Source: Cyathus striatus
Taxonomy: Eukaryota; Basidiomycota; Agaricomycetes; Agaricales; Nidulariaceae
Assembly (NCBI GenBank): GCA_025738555.1
Contig: JAOVFP010000009.1
Coordinates: forward strand, 124,001 to 188,000
Direction of reading: 5' to 3'
Length of the DNA: 64,000 nt
Shown piece by piece: positions 59,024-64,000 of the stretch. How positions within the stretch are numbered: position 1 is the stretch's first letter; each line of letters opens with the position of its first letter. Both the position numbers and the translations under genes were made by a program. The notes below the pieces were generated by a model that ran no database searches, was not told the origin of the DNA, and saw nothing but the letters and a program-made list of their open reading frames with translations.

Positions 59024-61312
59024 CAACATTCCTCTCGATCCGCATGAAGCCTAAAGATGAGATCTCTTCCATATCGCTTCCTTCGCCTCGTTTCATCCTC
59101 CCTCATTTTCTTCGCAAATATGAAGTCGTCATTACTGTCTCCCCTCGCCATCTCCTACCTTCCTTCCAACCACCTCCAGTAGACAATGCGCTCCAAAGAA
59201 GAAGTCGAATAAAGCAACACCGTACCACATTTTCCTCCCGAGTAACTTACACCGCTAGAAAATCGGAGCATTAAAAGAATAAGAAGAATGACGCAGAGCC
59301 ACTTCATATATAACTGCCTAGGGTGCTCTTCAGCACTTTACATTGCAGTTTGGTTTCTACTTGGTTAGGCTCGTCTCATTCAGAACAGCCGAACGATATG
59401 CTGCATCCTTGCTCCAGAGTGCTCTTCAGCACTTTGCATTTCGGACCAGTTTCCAGTTCTTTAGCTCTGCGTTTTCGTCTTGCGGCTCGGGTAATGGGAA
59501 TTTGAGTGGGTTGTTGTTGCGTCTATCGAAAGTGAGTGGGTTTTCATTCTTCATTTCAATAATGATTATAATCCTGTTTGTTTTTATCTAGGATCTGCTC
59601 CTTCTAAGGTAATGGCCTGTGATCTTCAAAGATCCACTTCCGGAACTGTCAGTAGGTCCTCCAAGCTCATGGAGAGGCTGTGCTGAAAGCTGTCAGCTTC
59701 AACATATAATCTTTCCGCATAACGGCTGCGGCTTTCTATTGACACCGGAAGAATAGCTATTCAGCTGTTTTCTCAACACAGGCAATACCGGACTCGGAGC
59801 ATTCAGGTAGACACTTTTTCCTTCGACTGCTTGCTTCACAGCGCATCTGGCAACTTGGAGGTCCCTCACCTTTTCACCTTTATCCATTGGCGTTCGGATT
59901 CGAAGACAGCGGCTTTATTTTTGTTTGACTTTAGATTTCTTTTTTTTGCTTTACTTTTCTCGCTGCTGCTTTACTTTGCTTTAAAGACTCGAAATTTGAA
60001 TTTATGTATTTGTATTTGCTTCGGACTTGGACCGCTTTATGATGCATGGACTAGAAATGGACTAGAGAACACTGTTGATACTCCACTAAGTACTACATAA
60101 GTATAAGTACATTTGAAGCACTATTACCTTATCGACCTTATTGCAACTGGCTTGCTATAGTGTAAAGTGCAAACATGTAGTTTTATTATTTTATACACAG
60201 CTTAAGTACATAGCTTTAACATCGTTTTCTTTTCATCGCAGACTAGAATTTGACTAGAATAAGTAGTAGGCACAACTACTTGGGTTGTTTGTCATCGGCT
60301 TGTTGCCTTTGCCAAACACTGTAATTTTCCTGTCAACTTTTCACCATCAAACAACAGTGATGCAAACTACATAGATGAAGGTGTAAAGAACAAGTAAAGA
60401 ATTGAAGCTTTTACTTGGTAATGAGAATTCATTGCGCTTATAACTAACTGCGCACTGTTAACTTTTAATTAAGGTACTTCAAATGCAATGCTAAGTAGTA
60501 AGTAAATGTGAAGCTACTTCTTTTGGCTCTTTTTGGTCAGTGGCAAGCTGTTGGCTGAAGAAGATATTTACACGCTACAGCGGTTGGAAGATAACGTCAA
60601 AGCGGTTCTTGTATTCCTGTACCATGCGTTGTGCCTGAAGACTCAGCAGATAGCACTAGCCGCTAGCCGAGGTCGAGCTCTGAAACAGAAATGCCAGTTG
60701 CATTCGTAGAGTAAGTATACGTATGTTGCAAGTATGTTGTCTGTATAACATGCCAGCACATTATACACATCCTACGTGCTTTCAATTCTTCATCTTGTAA
60801 CTCCAGTGACCACCTACCTCCAAAACCGCGCCTTCAAAATTTGCCTCTTATCGCTCTTTTGCTGGGTGCATGCCTGGGATTGCCTCTCGTGCATGCAGGC
60901 GCATGTCGGTTCTCACCTTTGTATCTTACGTTCCGTTCGTCTCTTGGCGCTATTGCTGTTGAACTTCCTGCACGTACTTACCGGACCCGTGAGGAAGACG
61001 GCAGCCCAGAAGCCTATTACCTATTGTCCTTGATTCGGATTGCGCCCACTGATATCAAGGTGCCACTCAGTGTGGGTCCCGATAAACGCCGTCATCCGCT
61101 TGACGACCACACGAATCTCTTTGTTATACGCTTAGAGGAGGCAGCCTTTTTTGTTTTCTGCGGTGTTGTTTTTTCACTCAAAGGCCGACATCAGGATGCT
61201 CCCTCTGTCTCTTACTGCCCTTCGCTTTCTCCCCGGTAGTTGCAGCTAGTCTGCTTTGCTTGTTCTTCACTTCGTTCATTCCACATACTGTTGCTGTCTG
61301 TACGACATCGTC
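59024..61312. other. Intergenic, no gene seen
   Basis: No supportable gene. A direct repeat is listed separately. A coding-looking frame at 60,841-61,239 lacks an ATG and an acceptable splice into one. The part from 59,900 to 60,550 is AT-rich with many CTTTACTT/AAGTA motifs. Confidence 0.4.
59321..59470. repeat. Short direct repeat, two copies 97 bp apart
   Basis: GTGCTCTTCAGCACTTTACATT at 59,323 recurs as GTGCTCTTCAGCACTTTGCATT at 59,420. The core GTGCTCTTCAGCAC can itself form a small hairpin (GTGCT..AGCAC). Confidence 0.7.
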
Positions 61313-62596
61313 ATGTCTGCGGTATACGTCAGATATAATGATACTAACGTCATCACCTACAATCCCTCAGCAGATGGATGCTCTTTGAATACAAATAGTT
61401 CCAATGAAGACTCTAAGGTTTTATCTTGCGGAGCGCTGAAATCAGCTACACTCAAGTTTACAGGTATGACATCTCTAACTGTATTCGGTTGCATATAACC
61501 AGAACTCGCTTCTGATCATTAGGGACTGCAGTATTCTATTTGGCACCCAGTATAGCCATGCAATATAGCCCCATGTTGCTGACACTTGACAACAATGCAC
61601 CAACTTTGGTATCACCACCCAATAATACTGCGGGTGAAGGGTATGTCTTGTCTGCGACGAATTTAGAAAACAAGGAGCATACACTGAAGGTGGAGCCTGC
61701 ATTTGAGGAGGGTTCATTTTATGTCGATACCGTTGTGTGAGCCTTATTCTCAGCATTTGTGCGCCCAACATTATTAATCCCGTTGAAATAGGTATATTGC
61801 CGAATCTCCGACAGATGGATTTAGCACGACGGCGACTTCAACAATAATTTTGACGACCAGCACTACTGTCACCCCATCGTCTTCATCATCTCTCGAAACT
61901 TCTGCACAATCGATTCTTACTTCAATCTCGAGCTCCAAAACCTTGGCTTCTTCTACTCTGACTTCTGAAAGTTCAGTAAATTCGGAATACAATGCGTCAT
62001 TTCCCGCAAACATCTCTTCCTCTCACCATAATGGGGTCATGATTGGACTCGGTGTAGTGGCTGGCGTTTTGGCTCTTATTCTTCTTGGAATATTAATCTT
62101 TTGGCTAAGAAGACGTCAAGCTCGTCGTAGGGAGTGGAAATTGAGGGACAACGAAGCCAGAGCAGTAATCGATCCACTTCCACCTCCACCCCCTGCAGGA
62201 GGATACGTGGATTCTCTGCTCTCATTCACTCCTTTGACGGTGATCAATACCGTTCCATCGACTCCCGTAAGCCAAGATCCAAGTCACTCCAGGTACCCCT
62301 CCGAGACATTCCATGCCATGCCTGCACATTCTCGTTCGACGTCTGCTTCCAGTACACCGGTTGGGAGGACCGAATCGACTATTCGTCTACATCCACCTGG
62401 TCATACTCCTTCACTTTCCTTCAGTGCTATAGCCTCGAGTGAGGACATAGGTTCTAAGATGCCTAATATCGGAGCTTCTGACAATTTCGTGTCGTCGTCG
62501 TCGGAAGCTCTGTTACATGGTGACATTGGTTTTGGCACTCCCCCTCCACGGTATACACTTGCGTATGTCGCCGGAGACTTACGAGCCAAATCATGA
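61313..62596 (+). CDS. Single-pass Ser/Thr-rich membrane protein (389 aa)
   Basis: Exons 61,313-61,463, 61,523-61,737 and 61,793-62,596 add to 1,170 nt. The N-terminal part (about 120 aa) is beta-like without a signal peptide (VYVRYNDTNVITYNPSADG; YVLSATNLENKEHTLKVEP). A Ser/Thr-rich stalk (SSSSSLETSAQSILTSISSS) leads to one strong transmembrane helix (VMIGLGVVAGVLALILLGIL) and a basic stop-transfer (RRRQARRREWK). A cytosolic tail has Pro-rich and Ser-rich parts ending PPPRYTLAYVAGD. This architecture is common in basidiomycetes and resembles surface sensors, but the role is unknown. The second intron uses the GTGAGC donor at 61,738. Confidence 0.75.
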
Positions 62597-64000
62597 TCCT
62601 GTGCCACCGACTGAAGTCGTTTTTTCTTTCGTTTTTTTCTGTCGAATCATCGATGGGTTTAACCTTCGTATACCTTCATTATCCAAGTACCAACTACCCA
62701 ATTCATTCCTTCAATTATTCCTTGTAATTTGGACATTAAATGTACACAAGTTGAAGCATCATGTTCCACTGCGTCCGGTCTCAATCCGGTCTCTACCTGT
62801 ATTACATCCTCTTTATCAATAAATACACTAATATTCTGAATTACGTTGTCTTCGACAGCGCGAATTGATTATAAGTATTGCCAATTCTGTGAGTTTCCAA
62901 AAGAACTAAGAACACCTATAAAGTCTTCTCTGCCTGTATGGTCTCGGTATGCCATATAGTGGGCTGGTCTGAGACTTAAGTACGAATGTATCAATTGGTC
63001 AATCCAGATTCCTGCTTAGTCTCGTACCCAACTCGTACCTACTATAGTACTACCCATCCGTTGTTGGGCATACATCGTGGGAATTATCACTAATCCTGCC
63101 CTAAAATGAGGCGACGTCAACTATGTCTGAACCCTTCGTTCGCAAAGTTCGGAGCTCCTCATGAGGAGAGAGGCGCTACCCCGATGTCTGAGAAAGGTTC
63201 GTAATTTTGTATTCTCTATCGAATATGTTATTGAGTTACATACAATTATAGCCATCGATGGGTATGGAATTCACGCAGTGGTGAGCCGCTGAGCGGTATC
63301 AGGCAAGATACTTACCAGAGTGAATTCTCTTGTATTTAATTACTAACTGCTTCTTTTACTTTTTGTAGACATGGACTTTATCGGAGAGGATATGAGATGC
63401 TTGTCTTTACAGCCCACCTAGAAGTCGTAGAGTTGGATTGCCTATGTTCTGAGAATTTTCCTTCGATGAAAAGCTGTACGTTATCTTCTTTGCTTTTTCG
63501 CTGTAGTAGCTTATGCATTTGTTAGCCATTACTATAGTCTCTTCTTTTATTTCTTTCTTCTCCTTTCTTCCTTAGGTTTCATGCTGGTCTCCGAGGACGT
63601 CCGTTGAAGTTAGATCATTTGTCGGCCGACAGCAACGTGCATTAGGAAATGCACGTTAGATGCGTCCTCATTATTGTGCTGCTTACTTCACTTGGATTTT
63701 CGAGTCAAGTAGGTTGCGATTAGGAGAGTCATTCTCACCAAAAGTAAGAATGACTCTATATTTCAAATCAACTATCCCAGGTCATTTCCAACAGTACTTG
63801 CAGTGATCTTTGTCTATACCATTGCATGTGTAGTTGACTACTTCTGAATGTCAATTGTAGGTTGTAGAGAAGGCATGCGCAATGTGCGCTAAGTAATCAG
63901 TAATCAGTAATCAGCTGCATTTAAAGCTTATAGTTAAATTTACTAGTGTGCATATGCATAGTGCACACAATATCAATCATCACAACTCATGAATGTTCTG
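62597..64000. other. Intergenic, no gene seen
   Basis: No coding frame longer than a shadow. It contains a perfect 11-bp inverted repeat (63,725-63,735 and 63,747-63,757, AGAGTCATTCT and its complement with an 11-base loop) and tandem TAATCAG near 63,893-63,912. Confidence 0.45.

Noticed and set aside
60841..61239. Hydrophobic-start frame resembling a secreted protein
   Set aside because: No ATG at the apparent start and no splice that supplies one; left as intergenic.
1..64000. CRISPR array, operon or prophage structure
   Set aside because: No regularly spaced repeats with unique spacers; the dense spliceosomal introns show nuclear fungal DNA.

Overview
The window looks like nuclear DNA of a filamentous basidiomycete (Agaricomycetes-like). 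Genes are split by many short introns (mostly 46-60 nt, GT..AG with occasional GC..AG). The recognisable proteins are typical of mushroom-forming fungi: a GH20 hexosaminidase, broken GH7 cellulase pieces, fungal epoxide hydrolases, MIF4G-like proteins, an MRP/ABCC-type transporter fragment and a single-pass Ser-rich membrane protein. Most gene models were rebuilt by hand splicing. I checked that summed exon lengths are multiples of three for the first GH20 gene, both large membrane proteins, the first epoxide hydrolase, the 689-aa unknown, the proline-rich protein, the second MIF4G gene and the small families.

Layout. 0.4-2.6 kb: secreted GH20 gene (copy A), matched by an inverted copy (B) at 31.5-33.7 kb. 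3.2-8.3 kb: diverged tandem units with three small two-exon minus-strand genes (80, 101 and 117 aa), each with a 43-nt first exon. 8.9-14.0 kb: a 19-exon WD40 gene of the WDR7/rabconnectin type with one apparent 1-nt frame break. 15.5-18.0 kb: a 777-aa membrane protein of unknown family. 18-26.6 kb: a decayed zone with a LINE tail, a rearranged GH7 cellulase in opposed pieces, an EST1/SMG-like fragment, a direct duplication of a small gene and a ladder of decaying ~300-bp repeats. 28.9-31.1 kb: another unknown polytopic membrane protein (651 aa).

34.9-40.6 kb: two MIF4G-like genes (the first with an in-frame stop) around an ABCC-transporter 5' fragment that simply ends. 41.2-51.3 kb: five co-directional epoxide hydrolase genes (four intact, one with a nonsense codon) plus an orphan last-exon relic, a young tandem array. 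51.7-54.3 kb: an 11-exon gene for a 689-aa protein of unknown function on the minus strand. 54.9 kb: an 88-aa single-intron protein. 56.7-59.0 kb: a proline-rich membrane protein with an exactly size-conserved two-exon duplication. 61.3-62.6 kb: a single-pass Ser-rich membrane protein.

There is no sign of one functional operon-like system. The strongest biological theme is local tandem duplication followed by decay. The best candidates for something undescribed are the three-gene 43-nt-first-exon family, the 689-aa unknown, the unknown membrane proteins, and the GH7/EST1 mosaic with its head-to-head breakpoint.
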